A model generated the notes under the pieces. It had not been told where the DNA came from. It did no database searches and saw nothing but the letters and a program-made list of their open reading frames with translations. Shown piece after piece: positions 16,701 through 29,485 of a stretch of DNA of 64,000 nt (the first letter of the stretch is position 1; the number at the start of each line of letters is the position of its first letter). The stretch covers positions 2,852,001-2,916,000 of the forward strand of contig NZ_QYRP01000002.1 in assembly GCF_003600895.1 (NCBI RefSeq), in the 5' to 3' direction. The translations under genes and the position numbers were made by a program. This stretch comes from Nocardioides cavernaquae. Lineage in GTDB: Bacteria > Actinomycetota > Actinomycetes > Propionibacteriales > Nocardioidaceae.

Positions 16701-17525
16701 GTGCTGGACTTCCTCAAGGCGATCTTCCTCGGCATCCTCCAGGGGCTGACCGAGTTCCTGCCGATCTCGAGCAGTGCCCACCTCCGGATCTTCCCCGAGC
16801 TCTTCGGCTGGGGCGACCCGGGCGCTGCCTTCACGGCGGTGATCCAGATCGGCACCGAGATCGCGGTGCTTCTCTACTTCCGCAAGGACATCTGGCGCAT
16901 CGGCAAGGCCTGGGTGCTCTCGGTCTTCCGCGCTGAGTACCGCGGCACCCTGGACGCCCGGATGGGCTGGTTCATCATCGTCGGCTCACTGCCGATCGTG
17001 ATCCTGGGCATCGCGCTCAAGTCCGTCATCGAGGACCATTTCCGCAATCTCTGGGTCATCGGCACGACGCTGATCGTCCTCGGCATCATCCTCGGCGTCG
17101 CCGACCGGGTCTCCGCCAGCAACAAGAAGATCAAGCAGCTGACCCTGCGCGACGGCATCCTCATGGGGCTCGCCCAGGCAGCCGCACTCGTCCCCGGCGT
17201 CTCCCGCAGCGGCGCGACCATCTCGATGGGCCGCTTCCTCGGCTACGAGCGCGAGGCCGCGACCCGCTACGCCTTCCTGCTCGCGATCCCGGCCGTCATC
17301 GGCGCCGGCCTCTTCGAGCTCAAGGAGATCCCGCACGGGCACAACAGCTACGGCTGGGGTCCGACCATCACAGCGACGGTCGTCTCCTTCATCGTCGGGT
17401 ACGCCGCGATCGCATGGCTGCTGCGCTACGTCTCGACCAAGTCCTACCTGCCGTTCGTGATCTACCGCGTTCTGCTCGGCGGTGGCGTGCTGGTGCTGCT
17501 CACCGCGGGCGTGCTGACCGCCTGA
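16701..17525 (+). CDS. uppP: Undecaprenyl-diphosphate phosphatase
   Basis: Integral membrane enzyme recycling undecaprenyl pyrophosphate to the monophosphate carrier for peptidoglycan synthesis; overproduction gives bacitracin resistance in the family. The 274-residue product has both family motifs, QGLTEFLPISSSAH at residues 14-27 and LVPGVSRSGATISMGRFLG, with about eight hydrophobic segments. The start is a GTG at 16701, preceded at 7 nt by TAGGCT (16688-16693). It converges on corA with a 10-bp gap. Confidence 0.95.
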   Translation: MLDFLKAIFLGILQGLTEFLPISSSAHLRIFPELFGWGDPGAAFTAVIQIGTEIAVLLYFRKDIWRIGKAWVLSVFRAEYRGTLDARMGWFIIVGSLPIVILGIALKSVIEDHFRNLWVIGTTLIVLGIILGVADRVSASNKKIKQLTLRDGILMGLAQAAALVPGVSRSGATISMGRFLGYEREAATRYAFLLAIPAVIGAGLFELKEIPHGHNSYGWGPTITATVVSFIVGYAAIAWLLRYVSTKSYLPFVIYRVLLGGGVLVLLTAGVLTA

Positions 17526-17535
17526 CGCCCCTGGG

Positions 17536-18516
17536 TCAGAGCCAGCCCGAGGCCTTGAACCGCCGGTAGAGGTAGCCCGACACGGACGCCATGAGTACCA
17601 GCGCGAACGGGTAGCCGAAGAGCCAGTGCAGCTCGGGCATGTGGTCGAAGTTCATGCCGTAGACGCCGGCGATCAGGGTCGGCACGAGGACGAGCGCAGC
17701 GCCCGCGGAGATCTTGCGCATGTCCTCGTTCTGCTGGATCGAGATGCGTGCCAGGTGCGCCTCGAACGCGGTCGACAGCAAGGTGTCGAGGTTGTCGATC
17801 GTGTCGGACACCTTCGAGAGGTGGTCGGACACGTCGCGGAAGAACGGCGCCGCCTCGGGGTCCATGCCCTGCACGAGGCCGGTCGCGGCCTGGCGCATCG
17901 GCTCACGCAGGGGCATGACGGCGCGGCGCACCTCGGCGATCTCGCGCTTGAGGACGTAGATGCGCGCGGAGTCGTCGGTCCGGTCGGGGGAGAAGACCGA
18001 CGTCTCGATCTCGTCGACGTCGATCTCCAGCTCGGCAGCGACGCGCACGTAGTCGTCGACCACCCGATCACAGACCGCGTAGACCACGGCGGAGGGACCG
18101 TGGTTGAGCACGTCGGCCTTGGATTCCAGCGTGAGGCGAGCGGTGTGCAGCTCGGCACCGGCACCGTGACGGACGGTGATCACGAAGTCGCGGCCCATGA
18201 AGACGTTGATCTCGCCGGTCTCCACGGCGTCGTCCTCATCGACGTACCACAGCGTCTTGAGCACCAGGAAGAGCGAGCGGTCGTAGCGCTCGAGCTTCGG
18301 GCGCTGGTGCGCCAGGAGGGCGTCCTCGACCGCGAGCGGGTGCAGGTCGAAGACCTGGGCCACCCGGTTCAGCTCGGCGGAGGTCGGGTTGTGCAGTCCG
18401 ACCCAGACGAACGCGTCGGGCTCGATGCAGCCGGCCCGGAGCGTCTTGAGGTCCTGCGCAGAGCAGTCCACGGCAACCCGGGTGCCGTTGCGGTAGAGCG
18501 CGCTGTCGACGATCAC
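17536..18516 (-). CDS. corA: CorA-family divalent metal transporter
   Basis: Magnesium (or cobalt/nickel) channel, homopentameric in the family. Of the 326 residues, about the first 250 form the cytoplasmic funnel with a long stalk helix. Two C-terminal membrane helices flank the selectivity motif YGMNFDHMPEL (GMN), and a short basic tail follows (RRFKASGWL). The start is GTG at 18516 with TATCCT (18523-18528) 6 nt upstream. The gene is divergent from the phosphatase operon, the two starts being only 32 bp apart. Confidence 0.93.
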   Translation of the reverse strand: MIVDSALYRNGTRVAVDCSAQDLKTLRAGCIEPDAFVWVGLHNPTSAELNRVAQVFDLHPLAVEDALLAHQRPKLERYDRSLFLVLKTLWYVDEDDAVETGEINVFMGRDFVITVRHGAGAELHTARLTLESKADVLNHGPSAVVYAVCDRVVDDYVRVAAELEIDVDEIETSVFSPDRTDDSARIYVLKREIAEVRRAVMPLREPMRQAATGLVQGMDPEAAPFFRDVSDHLSKVSDTIDNLDTLLSTAFEAHLARISIQQNEDMRKISAGAALVLVPTLIAGVYGMNFDHMPELHWLFGYPFALVLMASVSGYLYRRFKASGWL

Positions 18517-18548
18517 GTGCCGAGGATATGCCCGATACGCTCCACGTC

Positions 18549-19235
18549 ATGGCAACAGTGATCCTGGTGCGGCACGGCCGCTCGAGCGCCAACGCCGCCG
18601 GCGTCCTGGCCGGATGCGCTCCGGGTGTCGGGCTGGACGAGCACGGACAGGAGCAGGCCCAGGTGACCGCCGAGCGGCTTCGCGGCGTCCCTGTCGTCGA
18701 GCTGGTGGTCAGCCCGCTCCAGCGTTGCCGCGAGACCGCCCGTCCGATCGCTGAGGTCACCGGCCTCGATCCGGTGCAGGACGAGGGACTGATCGAGGTC
18801 GACTACGGGAAGTGGCAGGGGCAGGCGATCAAGGACCTGCTCGACGAGCCGCTCTGGGCGACCGTGCAGGCGCATCCGTCGGCGGTGACCTTCCCCGACG
18901 GCGAGTCGATGGCCGCCATGGCCGCCCGCGCGGCCGCGGCAGTACGCCGTCGTGATGCCGCGATCGAGGCGGAGCACGGACCCGGAGCGATCTGGGTGGC
19001 CGTCAGCCATGGCGACATCATCAAGGCCGTCCTGGCCGACGCCCTCGGCCTCCATCTGGACCTCTTCCAGCGCCTGGCAGTTGCGCCTGCGTCGCTGTCG
19101 ATCGTCCGCTACGGCGAGAAGCGCCCGACGGTCGTGGGGATGAACACCAAGGCGGGCAACCTCGCCTGGCTCACCGGCGCAGACCATGCGCCCGTTGTCG
19201 GTGGCGGCGACAGCCCCACACCTGGCCGCGCCTAG
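18549..19235 (+). CDS. Histidine phosphatase family protein (MSMEG_4193-type)
   Basis: Phosphoglycerate-mutase-like phosphatase of 228 residues. It has the catalytic LVRHGRSSANAAG motif at the N-terminus (residues 5-17), SPLQRCRETA, and the second catalytic His in VAVSHGDIIKAVLAD. The substrate is unknown. The ATG at 18549 is chosen over an upstream in-frame start because TACGCT (18536-18541) ends 7 nt before it. Its TAG stop codon doubles as the first three bases of the TAGGCT box that drives the following DUF3090 gene. The same trio (phosphatase, DUF3090, SCO1664-like) is conserved beside mshC in many actinobacteria. Confidence 0.88.
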   Translation: MATVILVRHGRSSANAAGVLAGCAPGVGLDEHGQEQAQVTAERLRGVPVVELVVSPLQRCRETARPIAEVTGLDPVQDEGLIEVDYGKWQGQAIKDLLDEPLWATVQAHPSAVTFPDGESMAAMAARAAAAVRRRDAAIEAEHGPGAIWVAVSHGDIIKAVLADALGLHLDLFQRLAVAPASLSIVRYGEKRPTVVGMNTKAGNLAWLTGADHAPVVGGGDSPTPGRA

Positions 19236-19245
19236 GCTGAGTGGC

Positions 19246-19818
19246 ATGGAGCCAGTCGTCCACGCCTTCGACCCCCCGGACCGCTTCGTCGCGGGCACAG
19301 TCGGCCCTCCCGGTCAGCGGACGTTCTTCCTGCAGGCCCGGGTCGGTCGTCAGATCGTCTCGGTGAGCCTGGAGAAGCAGCAGGTCACGATCCTCGCCGC
19401 GCGCATCGACGGCCTGCTGGACGACCTGATGGAGAAGGCCGCGACGCGCACGATCATCCCGGCGGTCGCACCGCTCGACCTGGCGGACGACGCTCCGCTC
19501 GAGCAGCCGATCGAGGAGGAGTTCCGGGCCGGCACGATGACCCTGTCCTGGGACGGCGACGACGAGCGCGTGGTCATCGAGGTCTTCCCGTTCGACGAGG
19601 CGGCGGCCATCGACGACGAGACCGGCATGGCGCTCCCCGAGACGGAGCCTGACGAGGTCTTCCTGGTCCGCCTGTCCGCGGGAGTGGCGCGTGCGTTCGT
19701 CGAACGTGCTGCACGCGTCGTCAGCGCCGGCCGGCCGGACTGCCCGTTCTGCGGGGGACCGATCGATGCGTCGGGCCACCTGTGCGTCCGCGCCAACGGC
19801 TTCAAGCGACGGGCATGA
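19246..19818 (+). CDS. DUF3090 domain-containing protein
   Basis: Conserved actinobacterial protein of 190 residues with unknown function. The N-terminus has VHAFDPPDRFVAGTVGPPGQRTFFLQ, the middle is acidic, and the C-terminus has a zinc-ribbon-like CPFCGGPID...HLC (two CxxC/HxxC pairs). The start at 19246 follows TAGGCT (19233-19238) by 7 nt. Its stop overlaps the start of the next gene (ATGA), implying translational coupling to the kinase-like protein. Confidence 0.88.
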   Translation: MEPVVHAFDPPDRFVAGTVGPPGQRTFFLQARVGRQIVSVSLEKQQVTILAARIDGLLDDLMEKAATRTIIPAVAPLDLADDAPLEQPIEEEFRAGTMTLSWDGDDERVVIEVFPFDEAAAIDDETGMALPETEPDEVFLVRLSAGVARAFVERAARVVSAGRPDCPFCGGPIDASGHLCVRANGFKRRA

Positions 19819-20576
19819 CTGACCCCCTCGCCGCACCTGCCGCCGGCCTGGTCCTCGACGGACGGCTGGTGGCTGCTTCGAACGCCACCTTCGTCGGTGA
19901 CCTCGAAGGCAGCCGTGTCGTCTACAAGCCGATCGCGGGCGAGCGGCCGTTGTGGGACTTCCCCGAAGGGAACCTCGCCAGCCGCGAGGTCGCGGCGTAC
20001 GTCGTCTCCGAGGCGCTGGGGTGGGGAGTCGTCCCGCGCACCTGGCTCGGAGAGGGGCCCCATGGCAGCGGGATGCTGCAGGAGTGGATCGACGAGGATC
20101 CAGGGGTCGGTGCGGTCGACGTCGTCGCCCCCGGCTCGGTGCCGCCGGGCTTCCGGACCGTGCTCGAGGCTCGCGATGGACACGGAAACCCCGTGCTGCT
20201 CGTCCATGAGGACACCGCCGCACTGCGCCGGATGGCGGTCTTCGACGCGTTGATCAACAACGGCGACCGCAAGGGCGGCCATGTGCTGGCAACGGCCGAT
20301 GGGCAGCGCCGCGGCGTGGATCACGGGGTGTCGTTCCACGTCGAGAACAAGCTGCGCACCGTGCTCTGGGGTTGGCTCGGCGAGCCGCTGTCGGCCGACG
20401 AGTCCGCAGCGGTGCGCCGCGTCGCCGACGACGCGGACCTCGCTGAGGCACTGCGTGAACTGATCACCGCCGACGAGGTCGCCGCGTTCGTGGCCCGCGC
20501 CCGGCAGCTCCTCACGACCGGGGTGTTCCCGCAACCGTCCGCCGAGTGGCCGGCGATTCCGTGGCCAGCGTTCTGA
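19815..20576 (+). CDS. SCO1664-family protein (PI3/PI4-kinase-like fold)
   Basis: Protein of 253 residues related to the phosphatidylinositol 3-/4-kinase-like catalytic domain. Visible features are SRVVYKPIAGERPLWDFPEG (ATP-binding Lys region), VFDALINNGDRKGGHVL (catalytic-loop-like N/D) and GVDHGVSFHVENKLRTVLW (metal-binding D loop). Bacterial members have been proposed to phosphorylate proteins or small molecules, but no substrate is known. It is coupled by a 4-bp ATGA overlap to the DUF3090 gene and precedes mshC by 30 bp. Confidence 0.85.
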   Translation: MTDPLAAPAAGLVLDGRLVAASNATFVGDLEGSRVVYKPIAGERPLWDFPEGNLASREVAAYVVSEALGWGVVPRTWLGEGPHGSGMLQEWIDEDPGVGAVDVVAPGSVPPGFRTVLEARDGHGNPVLLVHEDTAALRRMAVFDALINNGDRKGGHVLATADGQRRGVDHGVSFHVENKLRTVLWGWLGEPLSADESAAVRRVADDADLAEALRELITADEVAAFVARARQLLTTGVFPQPSAEWPAIPWPAF

Positions 20577-20606
20577 GAAGTGCAGTGACCGACTAGGCTT
20601 CTGGTC

Positions 20607-21833
20607 ATGCGCTCCTGGTCTGCTCCCGAGATCGCCCACCTGTCGGTGACCGGTCCTGCCGTGCGGGTGTTCGACACCTCCACCGGCGGCCTCGTCGAGA
20701 CCAGCCCGGCCGCGGCCGGCGCGCGGATGTATGTCTGTGGCATCACGCCCTACGACGCGACCCACATGGGTCACGCGGCGACGTACGTCGGGCTCGACCT
20801 GCTCAACCGCGCCTGGCGCAACGCCGGCCACTCGGTGACCTACGTGCAGAACGTCACCGACGTGGACGACCCGCTGCTCGAGCGCGCAACCAAGGTCTCC
20901 GTGCCCTGGGAGGAGCTCGCGCTTCGCGAGACGCAGCTCTTCCGTGAGGACATGGAGGCGCTGCGCGTCCTTCCGCCGGACAACTACGTCGGTGCGGTCG
21001 AGTCGATCCCGCTCGTCATCACGCTGATCCAGCGCCTGCAGGCGGCAGGTGTCGTCTACGCAGTCGACACCGACCTCTACTTCTCGGTGGCCAGCGACCC
21101 TGCCTTCGGTGACGTGTCCGGCCTCGACCGCGACGCGATGATGGCGGTCTTCGCCGATCGCGGCGGCGACCCGGAGCGCCCCGGCAAGAAGGACCCGCTC
21201 GACTGCGTCCTGTGGCGCGGCGAGCGCGAGGGCGAGCCCGCGTGGGACAGCCCGTTCGGCGCCGGTCGTCCCGGATGGCACGTCGAGTGCACCGCGATCG
21301 CCCTCGAGCACCTCGGCAACGGCTTCGACGTCCAGGCCGGCGGCAGTGACCTCTCCTTCCCGCACCACGAGATGTGCGCGGGTGAGGCCCAGGTGGCCGA
21401 GGGCAGCCGCTTCGCGCAGGCCTACGTCCACGCCGGCATGGTCGGCTACAACGGCGAGAAGATGTCCAAGTCCAAGGGCAACCTGGTCTTCGTCTCCGAG
21501 CTGCGCCGCAGCGAGGTCGACCCTGCCGCGATCCGGCTCGCCCTGCTGCGCCACCACTACCGCTCCGACTGGGAGTGGACCAACGACGAGCTGTGGGCAG
21601 CCCACGACACCCTCGACGCCTGGCGCGGTGCCCTCAAGCACGGCGTCGGTGCTCCTGCCGGCCCCGTCGTCGACGCCGTCCTGGCGGCCCTCGCCAACGA
21701 CCTCGACGCTCCGGCCGCTGTTGCCGCGATCGATGGCTGGGTCGCAGCCACCGAGTCCGGTGACCACAAGGACATCTACGCGGCTGACCAGGTCCGCGCC
21801 GTCGTTGACGCGGCGCTCGGCATCAAGCTCTGA
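20607..21833 (+). CDS. mshC: L-cysteine:1D-myo-inosityl 2-amino-2-deoxy-alpha-D-glucopyranoside ligase
   Basis: ATP-dependent ligation of cysteine to glucosaminyl-inositol, the penultimate step of mycothiol synthesis in the cytoplasm. The 408-residue product resembles cysteinyl-tRNA synthetase but is shorter. It has the zinc/ATP site [30 protein letters not shown], the [10 protein letters not shown] segment, and KMSKSKGN. The starting WSAPEI and DTS elements are typical of MshC rather than CysRS, which supports the paralogue assignment. The ATG at 20607 follows TAGGCT (20594-20599) by 7 nt. Its stop is 1 bp from that of the convergent PAC2 gene. Confidence 0.95.
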   Translation: MRSWSAPEIAHLSVTGPAVRVFDTSTGGLVETSPAAAGARMYVCGITPYDATHMGHAATYVGLDLLNRAWRNAGHSVTYVQNVTDVDDPLLERATKVSVPWEELALRETQLFREDMEALRVLPPDNYVGAVESIPLVITLIQRLQAAGVVYAVDTDLYFSVASDPAFGDVSGLDRDAMMAVFADRGGDPERPGKKDPLDCVLWRGEREGEPAWDSPFGAGRPGWHVECTAIALEHLGNGFDVQAGGSDLSFPHHEMCAGEAQVAEGSRFAQAYVHAGMVGYNGEKMSKSKGNLVFVSELRRSEVDPAAIRLALLRHHYRSDWEWTNDELWAAHDTLDAWRGALKHGVGAPAGPVVDAVLAALANDLDAPAAVAAIDGWVAATESGDHKDIYAADQVRAVVDAALGIKL

Positions 21834-21834
21834 C

Positions 21835-22683
21835 TCAATCGCCCTGGTTGCGGCGCTTGAGGTATCGCTCGAACTCGCGCGCGATCGCCTCGCCTGAGGC
21901 CTCCGGCAGATCGGCGGTGTCGCGGGTCTCCTCGAGGGCACGCACGTAGTCGGCGATGTCCTCTTCCTCCTCGGCGAGCTCGTCGACACCGCGCTCCCAG
22001 GCCCGGGCCTCCTCAGGGAGGTCGCCCAGCGGGATGGAGCACTCGAGGAGGTCCTCGAGCTGACCGAGCAGCGCCAGCGTCGCCTTGGGGCACGGTGGCT
22101 GTGCCACGTAGTGCGGGACCGCGGCCCAGTAGGAGACCGCCGGAATGTCGAGCCGGGTGCAGGCGTCCTGGAAGACGCCGACGATGCCGGTCGGCCCCTC
22201 GTACGTCGAGTGCTCGAGCTTGAGCCTGTCGAGGAGCTCAGGCTCCGTCGCGCTGCCGGTCACCGGCAGCGGGCGAGTGTGGGGCGTGTCGGCGAGCAGC
22301 GCGCCGAGCGTGACCACGAGCGCGCCACCGAGCTCGTCGCACGCGGCCAGGAGCTCCGCGCAGAACTGGCGCCAGCGCATGTTCGGCTCGATGCCACGGA
22401 TCAGGATCACGTCGCGACCCAGTCCCGGAGGAGAAGCGACGGCGATCTGGGTGGTCGGCCAGGTGATCCGGCGGTGCCCGGTCTCGTCGACTCCGACGAT
22501 CGGGCGGTTCATCTGGAAGTCGTAGAAGTCCTCGGGATCGATCGCGCCGATCACGTCGGCGTCCCAGACATCGATCAGGTGATCGATCACCGAGGAGGCG
22601 GATTCGGCCGCGTCGTTCCACCCCTCGAAGGCGGCAATCACCAGGGGGTCGACCAGGTCACGGACATCGTCGATCTCGATCAC
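21835..22683 (-). CDS. PAC2 family protein
   Basis: A 282-residue protein of the PAC2 (proteasome assembly chaperone 2) family. It opens with DLVDPLVIAAFEGWNDAAESAS and contains VDETGHRRITWP, IEPNMRWRQFC and HYVAQPPCPKATLALL. Eukaryotic and archaeal relatives chaperone proteasome assembly; the role of the actinobacterial protein is not settled. The C-terminal region is strongly acidic (about 60 residues). The GTG start at 22683 follows TAGGCT (22690-22695) by 6 nt. It sits about 8 kb from the proteasome genes, a conserved neighbourhood that is suggestive only. Confidence 0.88.
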   Translation of the reverse strand: MIEIDDVRDLVDPLVIAAFEGWNDAAESASSVIDHLIDVWDADVIGAIDPEDFYDFQMNRPIVGVDETGHRRITWPTTQIAVASPPGLGRDVILIRGIEPNMRWRQFCAELLAACDELGGALVVTLGALLADTPHTRPLPVTGSATEPELLDRLKLEHSTYEGPTGIVGVFQDACTRLDIPAVSYWAAVPHYVAQPPCPKATLALLGQLEDLLECSIPLGDLPEEARAWERGVDELAEEEEDIADYVRALEETRDTADLPEASGEAIAREFERYLKRRNQGD

Positions 22684-22730
22684 AGGACCAGCCTAGCCAT
22701 GTCCGTGTCGCGAACCCCCTAGACTGTCTG

Positions 22731-22819
22731 GTGCCGAGAGGCGTTGCAACGGAACTCCCGGCATCGGGCTATTCCGCCACGCTCGGTGATGAATCAAGGA
22801 CGCCTTCCGGACAGGAAGG
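22731..22819 (+). ncRNA. S-adenosylhomocysteine (SAH) riboswitch controlling metH
   Basis: H-type pseudoknot with the SAH-riboswitch layout. P1 is CCGAG (22734-22738) with CTCGG (22782-22786). P2 is CGGAA (22750-22754) with TTCCG (22772-22776), extended by CCCG/CGGG. P4 is AGGCGT (22739-22744) with ACGCCT (22800-22805). The conserved GCGTTGCAACGG element is present. Transcription probably starts at about 22731, 6 nt after TAGACT (22720-22725). Downstream, CCTTCC (22803-22808) pairs perfectly with GGAAGG (22814-22819), the metH ribosome-binding site. That hairpin and P4 share bases 22803-22805 and so exclude each other. Ligand binding would therefore expose the ribosome-binding site, an ON switch, matching the known behaviour of SAH riboswitches. 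Confidence 0.88.
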
Positions 22820-22825
22820 TTTGTC

Positions 22826-26614
<3,789 letters not shown>

Positions 26615-26618
26615 GCGC

Positions 26619-27302
26619 GTGCTGGTCGGGGGACTTCCGGCAGCGGTGCTGTGGGACATGGACGGCACGCTGGTCGACACCGAGCCGTACTGGATGGAGA
26701 CCGAGTTCGATCTCGCGGACCGCTTCGGCGGCACCTGGAGCCACGAGCACGGGCTGAATCTTGTCGGCAACGACCTGCTGGAGTCCGGCCGCTACATCCG
26801 GGAGCACATGTTCGCCGACCCTGCGTCGGCGGGCGCGAAGCTCGAACCGGCGGAGATCGTCGAGATCCTGCTGGACGGTGTCGTCGCGCGGGTCGAGCAG
26901 CAGGTTCCGTGGCGTCCCGGGGCGGTGGAGCTGCTGCTCGCCCTGCGGGAGGCGGATGTGCCGTGCGCACTGGTGACGATGAGCTACCGGCGTTTTGTGG
27001 CTCCGATCCTCAAGCACCTGCCTGAGGACACGTTCGCCGAGCTCATCACCGGTGACGTGGTCTCGCGGGGCAAGCCGCACCCGGAGCCCTATCTGAAGGC
27101 GGCTGCAGCCCTCGGGGTGTCGCCGGACAAGTGCCTTGCGATCGAGGACTCCAACACAGGCACCCGGTCCGCCGAGGATGCCGGGTGCACCGTGCTCGTC
27201 GTGCCCGCGCATGTGCCGGTGCTGCCGGGGGAGCGGCGCGTCTTCCGCGACACGCTGGTCGGGGTCACGCCGCATGACCTCGCCGAGATCCTGATCCGCT
27301 GA
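26619..27302 (+). CDS. HAD-superfamily hydrolase
   Basis: Phosphatase/phosphomutase-type HAD protein of 227 residues. Motif I is LWDMDGTLVDTE with the nucleophile Asp, motif II is ALVTMSY, motif III is GKPHPEPY, and motif IV is AIEDSNTG. A helical cap lies between motifs I and II. The substrate is unknown. The GTG start is 4 bp after the metH stop, so it is very probably co-transcribed and translationally coupled, and would come under the SAH riboswitch indirectly. Confidence 0.88.
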   Translation: MLVGGLPAAVLWDMDGTLVDTEPYWMETEFDLADRFGGTWSHEHGLNLVGNDLLESGRYIREHMFADPASAGAKLEPAEIVEILLDGVVARVEQQVPWRPGAVELLLALREADVPCALVTMSYRRFVAPILKHLPEDTFAELITGDVVSRGKPHPEPYLKAAAALGVSPDKCLAIEDSNTGTRSAEDAGCTVLVVPAHVPVLPGERRVFRDTLVGVTPHDLAEILIR

Positions 27303-27326
27303 AGCCCGCGGCTCATCACAGGTCGG

Positions 27327-28217
27327 TCAGTCGTCGGTGAGGTCGCTGCCGAGGTCGCCAGCCCCCGCGAGCGCCTCGCGGAACATCGGCAGCGGCAGGA
27401 TCTCGCCACCGAACTCGGGGCAGTGCGCCTGGAACGAGCACCAGTCACACAGGCGGCTCTTGTTGGGCCGCCAGTCGCCGGTCATCTCGGCGCTGCGGAT
27501 CGCAGCGAAGACAGCGTTGACCTTGCGTTCGGTCGCCAACAGGTCAGCCTCGTCGGGGGAGTAGCTGAGCACCTCGGTGTTGCCGAGGTAGATCAGCTGG
27601 AGCAGTGCGGGGATCACGCCGCGCGTCCTCCACCAGACCAGCGCGTAGAACTTCATCTGGAAGAGGGCCTTGCCCTCGAAACGCTCTCCCACCGAGCGCC
27701 CGGACTTGTAGTCCACCAGCCTCACGCGACCATCAGGCGCGACATCGACCCGGTCGACGAAGCCACGGAGCAGCAGCTTCGAGTCGAGCAGCGTCTCGAC
27801 GTACAGCTCTCGCTCGGCCGGCTCGAGGCGGCTCGGGTCCTCGAGCTCGAAGTACTTCTCCAGCGATCCGCGGCACTCCGCGAGCCAGGCCCCGACCTCG
27901 GGACCGTCGTCACCAAACATCCCCTCGAGCTCCGGCTCAGCCTCGAGCAACGCCTCCCACGAGGGGACGACCATCGTCTGCGCCTGCTCGGCCGTGCGCT
28001 CGACGGCCGGCAGGTCGAAGAGGTCCTCGAGCACCTTGTGGACCACCGTGCCGCGCACTGCGGCCGGCGACGGATCCTCGGGGAGCTTGTCGACACTGCG
28101 GTAGCGATAGAGCAGAGGGCAGGCCATGAAGTCCCCGGCACGACTCGGAGAGAGCGCACCGAGAACGTCGACTCCGTCGACAGGAGTCGAGTGCCGATCA
28201 GCCGGAGAGCTCGTCAT
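27327..28217 (-). CDS. RecB-family exonuclease (PD-(D/E)XK nuclease)
   Basis: Stand-alone nuclease of 296 residues related to the nuclease domain of RecB/AddB and Cas4. The order is SRAGDFMACPLLYRYR (first iron-sulfur Cys), GTVVHKVLEDLF (catalytic His), GFVDRVDVAPDGRVRLVDYKSGRS (metal-binding Asp, then D-Y-K), and a C-terminal CDWCSFQAHC. Together with the N-terminal Cys this would hold a 4Fe-4S cluster. The ATG at 28217 follows TAGATT (28225-28230) by 7 nt. It is conserved beside trmI and the proteasome genes in actinobacteria; DNA repair is its presumed role. Confidence 0.9.
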   Translation of the reverse strand: MTSSPADRHSTPVDGVDVLGALSPSRAGDFMACPLLYRYRSVDKLPEDPSPAAVRGTVVHKVLEDLFDLPAVERTAEQAQTMVVPSWEALLEAEPELEGMFGDDGPEVGAWLAECRGSLEKYFELEDPSRLEPAERELYVETLLDSKLLLRGFVDRVDVAPDGRVRLVDYKSGRSVGERFEGKALFQMKFYALVWWRTRGVIPALLQLIYLGNTEVLSYSPDEADLLATERKVNAVFAAIRSAEMTGDWRPNKSRLCDWCSFQAHCPEFGGEILPLPMFREALAGAGDLGSDLTDD

Positions 28218-28288
28218 GTCCCGCAATCTAGGCGACGCCACCGACAGACCGGGGCCCCGGTCCACCGCATCTCCGCTAGCCTCGACCC

Positions 28289-29449
28289 GTGCCAGAGACT
28301 GACACCCCGGAACCCGAGGTCCATGTGAAGCGTCCCCGCCCCCCGGGCACGTTCCGCGTCGGCAGCCTCGGTGGCGTCGACGTCCTGCTCACCACGTCGT
28401 GGTTCGTGCTCGCGGCCCTGATCGCCTGGTTGATGGCACCCACCATCGAGGAGCACCAGCCCGGTCTCGGCGGCTTGAAGTACGTCGCAGGACTGGTCAT
28501 CGCGATCGTCTACGCCCTCACGATCCTCGTGCACGAGGCGTCGCACGCGTTCGCGTCGCGCCATTACGGGCACCCGGTCGACTCGATCACGCTGCACTTC
28601 CTCGGCGGGCACACCGGCGTCGACGGGGCGCCACGCTCCGCCCGCGAGGAGTTCGTCATGTCGGTGGTCGGCCCGATCGCGTCACTCGCGGTGGCCGGGC
28701 TGGCCTGGCTGCTGTCGCTCGCGATGCCCGACGGGCTCCTCTGGCTGACCGTGATCATCCTCGCCTGGGCGAACCTGGTCCTCGGCGTCTTCAACCTGAT
28801 CCCGGGACTGCCACTCGACGGCGGACGCATCCTCAAAGCCCTCGTCTGGGGCGTCACGCGCAATGAGCACCAGGGCACCCTGGTAGCCGGTTGGTGCGGT
28901 CGCGTGACCGCAGTGCTGGTCCTCTTCCTGCCGTTGATCATGGAGCGGCTGCTGGACACACAGCCTGACCTCACGTCGTACCTCTTCGCCTTCATCCTCG
29001 CGGGCTTCATCTGGATGGGCGCGAGCGCAGCGATCCAGTCTGCCCGCCTTCGACGGCGGCTGCCGTCGCTGGTTGCCCGCGGCCTGGCGCGGCGGACGCT
29101 GACGGTCCCTGAGGACCTCCCGGTCGCCGAGGCCGTACGCCGCGCGCAGGACGCCGAAGCCGGCAGCATCGTCACTGTCGACGCGACCGGTCGCCCGCTG
29201 GGCATCGTGAGCGAGGCCGCTGTGCAGGCGACGCCCGAGGACCGGCGCCCGTGGCTCACCGTGGGCAGCGTCGCCCGCACCCTGGTGCCCGGGATGACGC
29301 TCCCGGCCGGGATCGCGGGTGAGGAGCTGATCCGCGCGATCACCTTCCTGCCTGCTTACGAGTACCTCCTGATCGAGGACGACGGCACCATCTTCGGCGT
29401 GCTCTCCACCGCTGACGTGGACCAGGCGTTCCGCGAGCGCCACCGCTGA
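28289..29449 (+). CDS. Site-2 protease family protein with CBS domains
   Basis: Intramembrane metalloprotease of 386 residues, S2P/SpoIVFB type. After a basic N-terminus come membrane helices with the zinc site HEASH at residues 82-86 and the third ligand in GLPLDGGRIL. A second membrane block follows, then about 140 residues forming a CBS pair (VARGLARRTLTVPEDLPVAEAV..., GTIFGVLSTADVD). CBS pairs bind adenosyl ligands and could tune proteolysis to cell energy. The GTG start at 28289 follows TAGCCT (28277-28282) by 6 nt. Its substrate is unknown; the neighbourhood suggests protein quality control. Confidence 0.9.
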   Translation: MPETDTPEPEVHVKRPRPPGTFRVGSLGGVDVLLTTSWFVLAALIAWLMAPTIEEHQPGLGGLKYVAGLVIAIVYALTILVHEASHAFASRHYGHPVDSITLHFLGGHTGVDGAPRSAREEFVMSVVGPIASLAVAGLAWLLSLAMPDGLLWLTVIILAWANLVLGVFNLIPGLPLDGGRILKALVWGVTRNEHQGTLVAGWCGRVTAVLVLFLPLIMERLLDTQPDLTSYLFAFILAGFIWMGASAAIQSARLRRRLPSLVARGLARRTLTVPEDLPVAEAVRRAQDAEAGSIVTVDATGRPLGIVSEAAVQATPEDRRPWLTVGSVARTLVPGMTLPAGIAGEELIRAITFLPAYEYLLIEDDGTIFGVLSTADVDQAFRERHR

Positions 29450-29485
29450 CCGGGAGGACCCCCGCACCGCATTAGGCTGGCCCGC

